Assembly (NCBI GenBank): GCA_900766265.1
Contig: CAAFUS010000003.1
Location: 221,387-285,386 of the forward strand
Direction of reading: 5' to 3'
DNA: 64,000 nucleotides
Source: Pseudomonadaceae bacterium
Lineage (GTDB): Bacteria; Pseudomonadota; Gammaproteobacteria; Pseudomonadales; Pseudomonadaceae
Part shown: piece by piece, positions 50,409 to 58,927 of the stretch
How the letters are laid out: every line of letters starts with the position of its first letter
Position numbering within the stretch: the first letter of the stretch is position 1
The notes under the pieces: model-generated
Database searches by the model: none
Told to the model about the DNA's origin: nothing
What the model saw: only the letters and a program-made list of their open reading frames with translations
Program-made: the position numbers and the translations under genes

Positions 50409-51410
50409 TCAGGCCGTGGCCTTATCGTCCTTCTTGAGACTTGCCGGCGGCCAGTTATCGAGGCGCATACCGAGGGACAGACCACGCGAGGCCAGAACGT
50501 CCTTGATTTCAGTCAGAGACTTCTTGCCCAGGTTCGGCGTTTTCAACAGCTCGACTTCGGTGCGCTGAATCAGGTCACCGATGTAGTAGATGTTTTCTGC
50601 CTTGAGGCAATTGGCCGAACGTACGGTCAGCTCCAGGTCGTCAACCGGACGCAGCAGGATCGGATCGATCTCATCTTCCTGTTCCACAACCACCGGCTCG
50701 CTGTCGCCCTTCAGGTCGACGAACGCAGCCAGCTGCTGCTGAAGGATGGTGGCGGCACGGCGGATCGCTTCTTCAGGATCCAGGGTGCCATTGGTTTCCA
50801 GATCGATGACCAGCTTGTCCAGGTTGGTACGCTGCTCGACACGGGCGTTCTCAACAACATAAGCAACACGGCGAACCGGGCTGAAGGTGGCGTCAAGCTG
50901 CAGACGGCCGATGCTACGGCTTTCATCTTCATCGCTCTGACGCGCATCTGCAGGCTCGTAACCGCGGCCGCGAGCGACCTTGAGCTTCATGTTGAGCGCA
51001 CCGTTGGACGCCAGGTTGGCGATCAGGTGATCGCCATTGACGATTTCAACATCATGATCCAGTTGGATATCGGCTGCGGTTACAGCGCCCGCACCCTTCT
51101 TCACCAGGCTCAGGGTCACTTCATCACGGCCGTGAAGCTTGATGGCGATTCCCTTGAGGTTGAGCAGGATTTCAATGACGTCTTCCTGAACGCCCTCGAT
51201 GGCGCTGTACTCGTGGAGCACACCGTCGATCTCAGCCTCGACCACAGCGCAGCCGGGCATGGAGGACAACAGAATGCGACGCAGCGCGTTGCCCAGGGTA
51301 TGGCCGAAACCACGCTCGAGCGGCTCGAGCGTGATCTTGGCGCGGGTCGGACTGACCACCTGCACATCGATATGGCGGGGGGTCAGGAACTCATTTACCG
51401 AACTCTGCAT
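50409..51410 (-). CDS. rpoA: DNA-directed RNA polymerase alpha subunit
   Basis: 333 residues: N-terminal dimerisation domain ([55 protein letters not shown]), flexible linker, and C-terminal DNA/activator domain ([47 protein letters not shown]). Co-transcribed with r-protein genes, 22 nt after rpsD. Confidence 0.99.
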   Translation of the reverse strand: [333 protein letters not shown]

Positions 51411-51432
51411 GGATACACCTATTTTCTAGCCC

Positions 51433-52053
51433 TTACTTGGAGTAGAGCTCGACAATCAGGTTTTCGTTGATGTCGGCGGACAGATCGCTGCGGGCCGGCA
51501 CACTCTTGAACACACCGGACTTCTTCTCGGCGTCCACATCAACCCACTCCACACGGCCGCGCTGTGCGCAGAGGTCGAGGGCCTGGGCGATGCGCAGCTG
51601 ATTGCGGCACTTCTCGCGAACAGCAACCACGTCACCGGCCTTGACCTGGTAGGACGGGATGTTCACGGTCTGACCGTTGACGGTGATGGACTTGTGCGAT
51701 ACCAACTGACGCGATTCAGCGCGAGTGGAACCGAAGCCCATACGGTAAACGACGTTGTCCAGACGGCACTCGAGCAGCTGCAGCAGGTTCTCGCCGGTAG
51801 CGCCCTTGCGGCTGGCAGCTTCCTTGTAGTAACCGCTGAACTGACGCTCGAGGACGCCATAGATACGACGCACCTTCTGCTTTTCACGCAGCTGGGTGCC
51901 GTAATCCGACAGACGACCACGGCGCTGGCCGTGTACGCCCGGAGGCGTTTCGATGTTGCACTTGGATTCGAGCGCGCGCGCACCACTCTTCAGGAAGAGA
52001 TCGGTGCCTTCACGACGAGACAGTTTGCACTTGGGACCAATATAACGAGCCAT
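51433..52053 (-). CDS. rpsD: 30S ribosomal protein S4
   Basis: 206 residues: MARYIGPKCKLSRREGTDL, EKQKVRRIYGVLERQFSGYYKEA and an S4 RNA-binding domain (LLQLLECRLDNVVYRMGFGSTRAESRQLVSHK). Primary 16S binder and, in many gammaproteobacteria, repressor of the alpha operon. 17 nt after rpsK. Confidence 0.98.
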   Translation of the reverse strand: MARYIGPKCKLSRREGTDLFLKSGARALESKCNIETPPGVHGQRRGRLSDYGTQLREKQKVRRIYGVLERQFSGYYKEAASRKGATGENLLQLLECRLDNVVYRMGFGSTRAESRQLVSHKSITVNGQTVNIPSYQVKAGDVVAVREKCRNQLRIAQALDLCAQRGRVEWVDVDAEKKSGVFKSVPARSDLSADINENLIVELYSK

Positions 52054-52070
52054 TTCTCACTGTCTCCTGA

Positions 52071-52460
52071 TTACACGCGGCGCTTCTTCGGCGGACGGCA
52101 CCCGTTGTGCGGGATCGGCGTCACGTCGGTGATGCTGGCGATTTTGTAGCCACAACCGTTCAGAGCACGAACGGCGGACTCGCGACCCGGACCTGGACCT
52201 TTGACGTTGACATCGAGGTTCTTCAGACCGTATTCCAGCGCAGCCTGACCGGCGCGCTCCGCCGCAACCTGGGCAGCGAACGGGGTGCTCTTGCGCGAGC
52301 CACGGAAGCCCGAACCACCGGAGGTAGCCCAGGACAGGGCGTTGCCCTGACGATCCGTGATGGTCACGATGGTGTTGTTGAACGACGCATGGATGTGGGC
52401 GATCCCATCAACCACCGTCTTTTTGACTTTCTTACGAGGACGAGCAGCAGGTTTTGCCAT
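52071..52460 (-). CDS. rpsK: 30S ribosomal protein S11
   Basis: 129 residues: basic start AKPAARPRKKVKKTVVDGIAHIHASFNNTIVTITDRQGNALSWATSGGSGFRGSRKSTPFAAQ, ending TPIPHNGCRPPKKRRV. Classic S11. 18 nt between it and rpsM. Confidence 0.98.
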   Translation of the reverse strand: MAKPAARPRKKVKKTVVDGIAHIHASFNNTIVTITDRQGNALSWATSGGSGFRGSRKSTPFAAQVAAERAGQAALEYGLKNLDVNVKGPGPGRESAVRALNGCGYKIASITDVTPIPHNGCRPPKKRRV

Positions 52461-52478
52461 GACTAAATTCCTACGCGA

Positions 52479-52835
52479 TTACTTGCGGATCGGCTTGCGC
52501 GGGCCCTTACGGGTACGGGCGTTGGTCTTGGTGCGCTGACCGCGGACCGGAAGACCACGACGATGACGCAGGCCGCGATAGCAACCCAGGTCCATCAAGC
52601 GCTTGATTTTCATGTTGACTTCGCGACGCAGGTCGCCTTCAACGATGAACTTGCCGACTTCGCCGCGCAGCAGTTCAACCTGCTCGTCGGAGAGATCCTT
52701 GATCTTCGCCGCCGGATTGACACCGGTAGCGGCACAGATTTCCTGTGCACGAGTGCGGCCTACACCGTAGATGTAGGTCAGCGAGATAACAGTGTGCTTG
52801 TTATCCGGAATGTTGACGCCTGCAATACGGGCCAT
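52479..52835 (-). CDS. rpsM: 30S ribosomal protein S13
   Basis: 118 residues: MARIAGVNIPDNKHTVISLTYIYGVGRTRAQEIC, RGLRHRRGLPVRGQRTKTNARTRKGPRK at the C-terminus. First gene of the alpha operon, separated from rpmJ by 133 nt that hold a hairpin. Confidence 0.98.
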   Translation of the reverse strand: MARIAGVNIPDNKHTVISLTYIYGVGRTRAQEICAATGVNPAAKIKDLSDEQVELLRGEVGKFIVEGDLRREVNMKIKRLMDLGCYRGLRHRRGLPVRGQRTKTNARTRKGPRKPIRK

Positions 52836-52923
52836 TCAGTGAAACTCCAATTGACAGCTACCTACGCCCCGGAAGCCAAGAAATAGGGCGCGAGATATTA
52901 GCGCTGTAATAACAAATATTCAA

Positions 52924-52947
52924 CCCGGCAGCGCACTAGCTGCCGGG
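52924..52947 (-). terminator. Hairpin between rpmJ and rpsM
   Basis: CCCGGCAGC / GCTGCCGGG, a perfect 9-bp stem with a 6-base loop, 21 nt after the rpmJ stop in the operon's direction, followed by TTGAATATTTG. The weak U-tract suggests partial termination or processing between the spc and alpha operons; a separate alpha promoter could lie in the rest of this 133-nt gap. Confidence 0.6.
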
Positions 52948-52968
52948 CTTCTTACGCTGGACTCACAA

Positions 52969-53085
52969 TCAGCCTTGGCGCTGCTTGTGACGCGGCTCTG
53001 CGCTGCAGATTACCCGCACGACACCGTCGCGACGGATGACTTTGCAGTTACGGCACAGCTTTTTGACCGATGCACGAACTTTCAT
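52969..53085 (-). CDS. rpmJ: 50S ribosomal protein L36
   Basis: 38 residues, MKVRASVKKLCRNCKVIRRDGVVRVICSAEPRHKQRQG read in two pieces (MKVRASVKKLCRNCKVIRRD and GVVRVICSAEPRHKQRQG). It is the zinc-binding (C+) form with CxxC, Cys and His. ATG 53085 with AGGAG upstream. Lies 28 nt after secY. Short genes like this are easily missed. Confidence 0.96.
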   Translation of the reverse strand: MKVRASVKKLCRNCKVIRRDGVVRVICSAEPRHKQRQG

Positions 53086-53113
53086 CACCAACTCCTCGAA
53101 CCTTACGGGTAGC

Positions 53114-54445
53114 TCAGCGGATCATTCCGCTGCCGCCATAACCCTTCAGGTTGGCTTTTTTCATCAGGGACTCGTACTGGTGCGACATCAGATGCGATTG
53201 CACTTGGGACATGAAGTCCATGACAACCACAACCACGATCAGCAGCGAGGTCCCGCCAAGGTAGAACGGTACATTAGCCGCCACCACAAGGAACTGCGGA
53301 AGCAGGCAGACGGCCGTAATGTAAAGGGCACCGAACATGGTCAGACGAGTCATCACGCCATCGATATAGCGCGCCGACTGCTCACCTGGGCGAATACCCG
53401 GGATAAAGGCACCAGACTTTTTCAGGTTCTCGGCGACGTCCTTCGGGTTGAACATCAGCGCCGTGTAGAAGAAGCAGAAGAAGATGATCCCTGCACTAAA
53501 CAGCAAAATGTTCAACGGCTGCCCTGGCGCGATGGCCTGGGAGATGTCCTGAAGCCAGCCCAGACCTTCGGACTGCCCGAACCAGGTACCCAGCGAAGCA
53601 GGGAACAACAGCAGACTGCTGGCGAAGATTGCCGGAATCACGCCTGCCATGTTGACCTTCAACGGCAGATGGCTGGTCTGCGCAGCGAAGACCTTGCGGC
53701 CCTGCTGACGCTTGGCGTAATGAACGGCGATGCGCCGCTGACCACGCTCGATGAACACCACGAAACCGATGATCGCAACGGCCAGCAGCCCGATGGCGAG
53801 CAGCGCGATGATATTGATATCACCCTGACGCGCCGACTCGAACGACTGACCAAAGGCACCCGGCAGGCCAGCCACGATCCCGGCGAAGATGAGCATCGAG
53901 ATACCGTTGCCCACGCCCCGCTCGGTGATCTGCTCACCCAGCCACATCATGAACATGGCGCCCGAAACGAACGTCGTGACCGCGACGAAGTAGAAGCCGA
54001 AGTCGCTGCTGAACGCTACGCCTTGCCCGGCAAGCCCCACGGACATGCCGATTGCCTGAACGAAAGCGAGTACCAGCGTCCCGTAACGGGTGTACTGGCT
54101 GATCTTGCGTCGACCGGCCTCGCCTTCTTTTTTCAACTGCTCCAGCTGCGGACTGACAGCGGTCATGAGCTGCATGATGATCGAGGCCGAGATGTACGGC
54201 ATGATCCCCAGTGCAAAGATGCTCATCCGCTCCAGCGCGCCGCCGGAAAACATGTTGAACAAGCTAAGGATGGTTCCCTCGTTCTGTCGGAACAGTTCGG
54301 CGAGCCGGTCAGGGTTGATCCCGGGCACCGGGATATGTGCGCCTATCCGGTAGACGATGATCGCCATGAACAGAAAGCGCAGACGTGCCCAGAGCTCGGA
54401 CAGCCCACCGTTACTCAACGCGGAGAGAGCACCTTGCTTAGCCAT
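53114..54445 (-). CDS. secY: Protein translocase subunit SecY
   Basis: 443 residues, ten membrane helices: FLFMAIIVYRIGAHIPVPGINP, ALGIMPYISASIIMQLMTAVSP, GNGISMLIFAGIVAGLP, and LPLKVNMAGVIPAIFASSLLLFPAS. Central pore of the Sec translocon in the inner membrane. Starts directly after the rplO stop (no gap). Confidence 0.99.
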   Translation of the reverse strand: MAKQGALSALSNGGLSELWARLRFLFMAIIVYRIGAHIPVPGINPDRLAELFRQNEGTILSLFNMFSGGALERMSIFALGIMPYISASIIMQLMTAVSPQLEQLKKEGEAGRRKISQYTRYGTLVLAFVQAIGMSVGLAGQGVAFSSDFGFYFVAVTTFVSGAMFMMWLGEQITERGVGNGISMLIFAGIVAGLPGAFGQSFESARQGDINIIALLAIGLLAVAIIGFVVFIERGQRRIAVHYAKRQQGRKVFAAQTSHLPLKVNMAGVIPAIFASSLLLFPASLGTWFGQSEGLGWLQDISQAIAPGQPLNILLFSAGIIFFCFFYTALMFNPKDVAENLKKSGAFIPGIRPGEQSARYIDGVMTRLTMFGALYITAVCLLPQFLVVAANVPFYLGGTSLLIVVVVVMDFMSQVQSHLMSHQYESLMKKANLKGYGGSGMIR

Positions 54446-54880
54446 TTAGTCCTCGAACTTGCCGCCAGCTGCTTCGATAGCCGCACGCGCGCCTTTGGTG
54501 GCGCCAATGCCCTTGAGGGTAACCGCGCGACCCACCTCGCCCGACAGCATGACTTTCACACGCTGTACGTTCTGGTTGATGACGTTGGCATCCTTGAGGC
54601 TTTGCACGGTGACGACATCACCCTCGACCTTAGCCAGCTCGGACGTACGCACTTCTGCGCGATCCATGGCCTTGAGCGAGGTAAAGCCGAACTTCGGCAG
54701 ACGACGATGCAGAGGCTGCTGACCGCCCTCGAAGCCGGGGGCGATGGTGCCACCGGAGCGGGAAGTCTGACCTTTGTGGCCACGGCCGCCGGTCTTGCCC
54801 AGACCGCTACCGATACCACGACCCGGACGCAGCTTTTCGCGACGGGCACCCGGCGCGGAACGCAGATCGTTCAGTTGCAT
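54446..54880 (-). CDS. rplO: 50S ribosomal protein L15
   Basis: 144 residues: MQLNDLRSAPGARREKLRPGRGIGSGLGKTGGRGHKGQTSRSGG with the Gly-rich extended N-terminus, and LPKFGFTSLKAMDRAEVRTSELA. Between rpmD and secY as in other spc operons. Confidence 0.98.
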   Translation of the reverse strand: MQLNDLRSAPGARREKLRPGRGIGSGLGKTGGRGHKGQTSRSGGTIAPGFEGGQQPLHRRLPKFGFTSLKAMDRAEVRTSELAKVEGDVVTVQSLKDANVINQNVQRVKVMLSGEVGRAVTLKGIGATKGARAAIEAAGGKFED

Positions 54881-54883
54881 GGC

Positions 54884-55063
54884 TTAGCCCTCCACACGGA
54901 GCATGTAATAAGCCTTGTTGATCATGCCGCGATTTTCAGGAGTATCCTGAACTTCTACGGTGTGACCAATGCGACGCAGGCCCAGGCCCTTGACGCACAG
55001 CTTGTGATTGGGGATGCGACCGCTGACACTTTTGATCAGCGTGACCTTGACGGTATTAGCCAT
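54884..55063 (-). CDS. rpmD: 50S ribosomal protein L30
   Basis: 59 residues: MANTVKVTLIKSVSGRIPNH, KLCVKGLGLRRIGHTVEVQD, TPENRGMINKAYYMLRVEG. Classic L30. ATG 55063 lies 2 nt before rpsE's end; AGGAG in the end of rpsE serves as RBS. A small gene lying between rplO and rpsE. Confidence 0.96.
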   Translation of the reverse strand: MANTVKVTLIKSVSGRIPNHKLCVKGLGLRRIGHTVEVQDTPENRGMINKAYYMLRVEG

Positions 55064-55065
55064 GA

Positions 55066-55566
55066 TCAGAAAATCTCCTCGACGCTCTTGCCACGCTTGG
55101 CAGCAACAGATTCAGGCGACTGCATGGCCTTCAACCCTTTGAACGTAGCGTGAACCACGTTGACCGGGTTGGTGGAGCCGTAGCACTTGGCCAGAACGTT
55201 GTGCACGCCAGCGACTTCAAGGATGGCGCGCATGGCACCACCAGCGATGACACCGGTACCTTCGGATGCCGGCTGCATGTAAACCTTCGAAGCGCCATGG
55301 GCGGACTTCACCGGATACTGCAGCGTCGTGCCATTCAGGTCGACCTGGATCATGTTGCGACGCGCAGCTTCCATGGCCTTCTGAATCGCAGCAGGCACTT
55401 CGCGGGACTTGCCGCGACCGAAACCGACACGACCCTTGCCATCACCGACGACAGTCAGTGCGGTGAAGGTGAAGATACGACCACCCTTTACGGTTTTGGC
55501 GACGCGATTAACCTGAACCAGCTTCTCGATGTAGCCTTCGTCGCGCTTTTGCTCGTTATTTGCCAT
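55066..55566 (-). CDS. rpsE: 30S ribosomal protein S5
   Basis: 166 residues: IEKLVQVNRVAKTVKGGRIFTFTALTVVGDGKGRVGFGRGKSREVPAAIQKAMEAAR, VIAGGAMRAILEVAGVHNVLAKCYGSTNPVNVV. Diagnostic of S5. 3 nt after rplR. Confidence 0.98.
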   Translation of the reverse strand: MANNEQKRDEGYIEKLVQVNRVAKTVKGGRIFTFTALTVVGDGKGRVGFGRGKSREVPAAIQKAMEAARRNMIQVDLNGTTLQYPVKSAHGASKVYMQPASEGTGVIAGGAMRAILEVAGVHNVLAKCYGSTNPVNVVHATFKGLKAMQSPESVAAKRGKSVEEIF

Positions 55567-55569
55567 AAC

Positions 55570-55920
55570 TTAGAACTCCAGCCCGCCTTCACGAGCAGCA
55601 TCAGCCAGTGCCTTGACACGACCGTGGTACTTGAAGCCAGAACGGTCGAATGCGACCTGGGTGACGCCGGCGGCTTTCGCGCGCTCAGCCACCAACTGAC
55701 CAACCTTCTTGGCAGCGTCGACGTTGCCGGTCGCCGCTTGACGCAGCTCTTTGTCCAGAGTCGAAGCGCTGGCCAGCACCTTGCCGCCGTCGGCCGAAAT
55801 GACCTGGGCGTAAATGTGCTGAGCGGAGCGGTGCACGCAAAGGCGCACGGTTTCCAGCTCGCGCATCTTCAGGCGTGCCTTGCGAGCGCGACGCAGACGA
55901 GTTTCTTTCTTTACGCTCAT
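55570..55920 (-). CDS. rplR: 50S ribosomal protein L18
   Basis: 116 residues: MSVKKETRLRRARKARLKMRELETVRLCVHRSAQHIYAQVIS and the C-terminal VTQVAFDRSGFKYHGRVKALADAAREGGLEF. Binds 5S rRNA with L5. 10 nt after rplF. Confidence 0.98.
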   Translation of the reverse strand: MSVKKETRLRRARKARLKMRELETVRLCVHRSAQHIYAQVISADGGKVLASASTLDKELRQAATGNVDAAKKVGQLVAERAKAAGVTQVAFDRSGFKYHGRVKALADAAREGGLEF

Positions 55921-55930
55921 TTGCTATGCC

Positions 55931-56464
55931 CTACTTTTTCTTGGCTTCTTTACGACGGACCACTTCATCCGAGTAACGCACGCCCTTGCCCTTGTAAGGC
56001 TCCGGACGACGGAAATCACGGATTTCAGCGGCCACCTGACCGACCAGCTGCTTGTCGACACCCTTGATCAGGATATCGGTCTGGCTGGGGGTCTCAGCGG
56101 TAACGCCCTGCGGCAGTTCGTAGTCCACCGGGTGCGAGAAGCCCAGAGCCAGCGAGAGCACTTGGCCTTTGGCTTGCGCCTTGTAGCCGACGCCCACGAG
56201 CTGGAGCTTGCGCTCGAAGCCCTGGCTGACGCCGATCACCATGTTGTTCACCAGTGCACGGGTAGTGCCGGCCATGGCGCGGTTCTGCTGATCGCCGTTA
56301 CGGGCGGCAAAACGCAGCTCACCGGCTTCCTGAATGACTTCCACGGAAGGATGAACATTCAGCTCCAGAGCGCCCTTTGCACCCTTCACCGACAGCTGCT
56401 GGCCGGCCAGCTTGATTTCAACGCCAGCGGGCAGCTTGACGGGGTTCTTAGCAACGCGAGACAT
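55931..56464 (-). CDS. rplF: 50S ribosomal protein L6
   Basis: 177 residues: MSRVAKNPVKLPAGVEIKLAGQQLSVKGAKGALEL and the C-terminal signature PEPYKGKGVRYSDEVVRRKEAKKK. 12 nt after rpsH. Confidence 0.98.
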   Translation of the reverse strand: MSRVAKNPVKLPAGVEIKLAGQQLSVKGAKGALELNVHPSVEVIQEAGELRFAARNGDQQNRAMAGTTRALVNNMVIGVSQGFERKLQLVGVGYKAQAKGQVLSLALGFSHPVDYELPQGVTAETPSQTDILIKGVDKQLVGQVAAEIRDFRRPEPYKGKGVRYSDEVVRRKEAKKK

Positions 56465-56476
56465 GCTTATCCCCCC

Positions 56477-56869
56477 TTAGAACACAGTGCAGAGCACTTC
56501 GCCGCCAACGCCAGCGGCACGAGCAGCGCGGTCAGTCATCACACCCTTGTTGGTGGAGACGATCGAGACACCCAGACCACCGCGAACTTTCGGCAGTTGA
56601 TCGACGGATTTGTACTGGCGAAGGCCAGGACGACTGACGCGCTTGAGCTCCTCGATGACCGGACGGCCTTCGAAATACTTAAGCTCGATGGACAGCTGCG
56701 GCTTGGCGTCGCTGCTGACCTGGAAACCCGTGATGTAGCCTTCGCTCTGGAGAACATTGGCTACCGCCACCTTCAGCGTGGAAGACGGCATGCTTACGAC
56801 AGACTTTTCAGCCATCTGGGCATTACGGATACGAGTTAGCATGTCCGCTAACGGGTCCTGCATACTCAT
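56477..56869 (-). CDS. rpsH: 30S ribosomal protein S8
   Basis: 130 residues: MSMQDPLADMLTRIRNAQ and the C-terminal RGGLGVSIVSTNKGVMTDRAARAAGVGGEVLCTVF. Central-domain 16S binder, translational regulator of the spc operon in E. coli. Preceded by an unusual 191-nt non-coding gap after rpsN that contains a perfect 11-bp hairpin. Confidence 0.98.
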   Translation of the reverse strand: MSMQDPLADMLTRIRNAQMAEKSVVSMPSSTLKVAVANVLQSEGYITGFQVSSDAKPQLSIELKYFEGRPVIEELKRVSRPGLRQYKSVDQLPKVRGGLGVSIVSTNKGVMTDRAARAAGVGGEVLCTVF

Positions 56870-56991
56870 GGGCTTGTGGCTCCTGATAAAAAGAAACAGC
56901 CTTCTGGAGGCTCTTTGTCGCCTGCTCTTTGCACAGGCAGGAAAATGCCAGGCTCAGGCGAGCCGGACATTCTAGAGACTACCCATAAACG

Positions 56992-57017
56992 AATCAAGCC
57001 CCATAAGGGGCTTGATT
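56992..57017. terminator. Perfect 11-bp hairpin between rpsN and rpsH
   Basis: AATCAAGCCCC / GGGGCTTGATT with the 4-base loop ATAA, within the 191-nt gap between rpsN and rpsH. On the minus strand it is followed by CGTTTATGG, so it is a weak terminator at best; two smaller stems (around 56885-56905 and 56922-56945) lie between it and rpsH. Could be a regulatory or processing element. Confidence 0.5.
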
Positions 57018-57060
57018 GAAACCTGAGCTCACCGCGGGAGCGGCGAACCCGGCCCGGAAC

Positions 57061-57366
57061 TTACCAGCTGGCCTTGACCAGACCCGGAACGTCCCCACGC
57101 ATGGCCGCCTGGCGCAGCATGTTACGCGCAAGACCGAACTTGCGGTACACACCATGCGGACGACCGGTCAGGCGGCAGCGGTTACGCAGGCGCGAGGCGC
57201 TCGCGTCACGCGGCTGCTTCTGCAGGGAAACCTGAGCTTCCCAGCGCGCTTCCGGCGTGGAGTTCGGGTTGGCGATGACAGCCTTGAGCGCCGCACGCTT
57301 CTGGGCGTACTTGGCAACCGTCTGCTGACGCTTCAGCTCGCGGTTCTTCATGCTTTGCTTTGCCAT
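57061..57366 (-). CDS. rpsN: 30S ribosomal protein S14
   Basis: 101 residues: MAKQSMKNRELKRQQTVAKYAQKRAALKAVI, and LRNRCRLTGRPHGVYRKFGLARNMLRQAAMRGDVPGLVKASW. Long, zinc-free (C-) form of S14: the CxxC pairs of the short form are absent. ATG 57366; frame open upstream without homology. 13 nt after rplE. Confidence 0.98.
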   Translation of the reverse strand: MAKQSMKNRELKRQQTVAKYAQKRAALKAVIANPNSTPEARWEAQVSLQKQPRDASASRLRNRCRLTGRPHGVYRKFGLARNMLRQAAMRGDVPGLVKASW

Positions 57367-57379
57367 GTGCCTACTCCAA

Positions 57380-57919
57380 TCAGTTACGGAACGGGAATTT
57401 GAAAGCGCGCAGCAGAGCGCGGCCTTCGTCATCCGTCCGAGCGGTCGTGGTCAGGGTGATGTCCAGGCCTCGCAGCGCATCGATCTTGTCGTAATCGATT
57501 TCCGGGAAGATGATCTGCTCTTTCACGCCCATGCTGTAGTTGCCGCGTCCATCGAAGGATTTGGCATTCAGGCCGCGGAAGTCACGCACACGCGGCAGGG
57601 AGATGGAAAGCAGACGATCCAGGAATTCGTACATGCGATCGCGACGCAGGGTGACCTTGACGCCGATCGGCCAGCCTTCACGGACTTTGAAGCCAGCGAT
57701 GGACTTGCGGGCATGGGTCACGACGACCTTCTGACCGGTGATCTTTTCAAGATCGGCTACCGCGTTCTCGATGATTTTCTTGTCACCGATCGCTTCGCCA
57801 AGACCCATGTTCAGGGTGATTTTGGTGATACGCGGAACTTCCATCACGTTCGAAAGCTGAAGTTCTTCCTTCAGCTTCGGCGCAATTTCCTTCCGATAAA
57901 CTTCTTTCAGTCGTGCCAT
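57380..57919 (-). CDS. rplE: 50S ribosomal protein L5
   Basis: 179 residues: MARLKEVYRKEIAPKLKEELQLSNVMEVPRITKITLNMGLGEA, and GVKEQIIFPEIDYDKIDALRGLDITLTTTA. Binds 5S rRNA. ATG 57919 is preferred over ATG 57925 because AGGT lies eight bases before it and only about two before the upstream one. Confidence 0.97.
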   Translation of the reverse strand: MARLKEVYRKEIAPKLKEELQLSNVMEVPRITKITLNMGLGEAIGDKKIIENAVADLEKITGQKVVVTHARKSIAGFKVREGWPIGVKVTLRRDRMYEFLDRLLSISLPRVRDFRGLNAKSFDGRGNYSMGVKEQIIFPEIDYDKIDALRGLDITLTTTARTDDEGRALLRAFKFPFRN

Positions 57920-57939
57920 GGTCATTTACCTAAGCAGTC

Positions 57940-58254
57940 TCAAGCGTCAACCGGCTTTTGGGTCGACTTGAAGACACGAATTTTCTTGCCTTCTTCAACC
58001 TTGAAACCCACGCGGTCAGCCTTGTTGGTTTCGCCATTGAAAATGGCAACGTTAGAGACGTGCAGAGGCGCCTCTTTCTCGACGATACCGCCTTGAACGC
58101 CCGACATCGGGTTCGGCTTGGTGTGGCGCTTGACGAGATTGACTCCACCGACGACCAGACGGTCGTCAGCAAGCACCTTGAGCACCTTACCGCGCTTGCC
58201 CTTGTCTTTGCCGGCGATGACGATGATCTCGTCGTTGCGACGAATCTTTTGCAT
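57940..58254 (-). CDS. rplX: 50S ribosomal protein L24
   Basis: 104 residues with the KOW motif near the N-terminus: MQKIRRNDEIIVIAGKDKGKRGKVLKVLADDRLVVGGVNLVKRHTKPNP. 12 nt after rplN. Confidence 0.98.
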   Translation of the reverse strand: MQKIRRNDEIIVIAGKDKGKRGKVLKVLADDRLVVGGVNLVKRHTKPNPMSGVQGGIVEKEAPLHVSNVAIFNGETNKADRVGFKVEEGKKIRVFKSTQKPVDA

Positions 58255-58266
58255 GCGGGCTACTCC

Positions 58267-58635
58267 TTACAGCACTTCAGGGGCGAGCGAGACGATCTTC
58301 ATGAACTTCTCAGAGCGAAGTTCACGCGTCACGGGCCCGAAGATACGCGTACCGATCGGCTCCTGCTTGTTGTTCAGCAGAACAGCAGCGTTGCCGTCGA
58401 AACGAATGATGGAGCCGTCTGCGCGACGAACGCCATGACGGGTACGGACGACGACTGCGGTCATTACCTGACCCTTCTTCACCTTGCCACGCGGAATCGC
58501 TTCCTTGACCGTGACCTTGATGATGTCGCCAATACCGGCGTAACGGCGATGGGAACCGCCGAGCACCTTGATGCACATGACGCGACGGGCACCGCTGTTG
58601 TCGGCCACATCGAGCATGGATTGAGTCTGAATCAT
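58267..58635 (-). CDS. rplN: 50S ribosomal protein L14
   Basis: 122 residues: MIQTQSMLDVADNSGARRVMCIKVLGGSHRRYAGIGDIIKVTVKEAIPRGKVKKGQV, ending IVSLAPEVL. First gene of the classical spc operon, 23 nt after rpsQ with no visible terminator, so S10 and spc operons are probably continuous. Confidence 0.98.
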   Translation of the reverse strand: MIQTQSMLDVADNSGARRVMCIKVLGGSHRRYAGIGDIIKVTVKEAIPRGKVKKGQVMTAVVVRTRHGVRRADGSIIRFDGNAAVLLNNKQEPIGTRIFGPVTRELRSEKFMKIVSLAPEVL

Positions 58636-58658
58636 ATAATTTCTCCGACCCCTAGCCC

Positions 58659-58925
58659 TTAGACTTCAACGGCACGTTCGACGACGTCAACCAGCATCCA
58701 GGACTTGGTCTTGGCCAGCGGACGAGTCTCGCGAATGGTGACCTTGTCGCCGATACGGCACTGGTTGGTTTCGTCGTGCGCGTGCAGCTTGGTCGAACGC
58801 TTCACGTATTTGCCGTAGATCGGGTGCTTGACGCGGCGCTCGATCAGAACGGTGATGGTCTTGTCCATCTTGTCGCTGACGACACGTCCGGTCAGCGTAC
58901 GAATGGTTTTCTGAGCTTCAGCCAT
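58659..58925 (-). CDS. rpsQ: 30S ribosomal protein S17
   Basis: 88 residues: MAEAQKTIRTLTGRVVSDKMDKTITVLIERRVKHPIYGKYVKRSTKLHAHDE. ATG 58925 chosen over ATG 58931 because AGGTAAG is correctly spaced for it. Last gene of the S10 operon. Confidence 0.97.
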   Translation of the reverse strand: MAEAQKTIRTLTGRVVSDKMDKTITVLIERRVKHPIYGKYVKRSTKLHAHDETNQCRIGDKVTIRETRPLAKTKSWMLVDVVERAVEV

Positions 58926-58927
58926 GA

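Noticed and set aside
53036..55153. 705-residue plus-strand open frame opposite secY and rplO
   Set aside because: Antisense shadow of secY/rplO in high-GC DNA; low complexity His/Asp/Arg content and no RBS.
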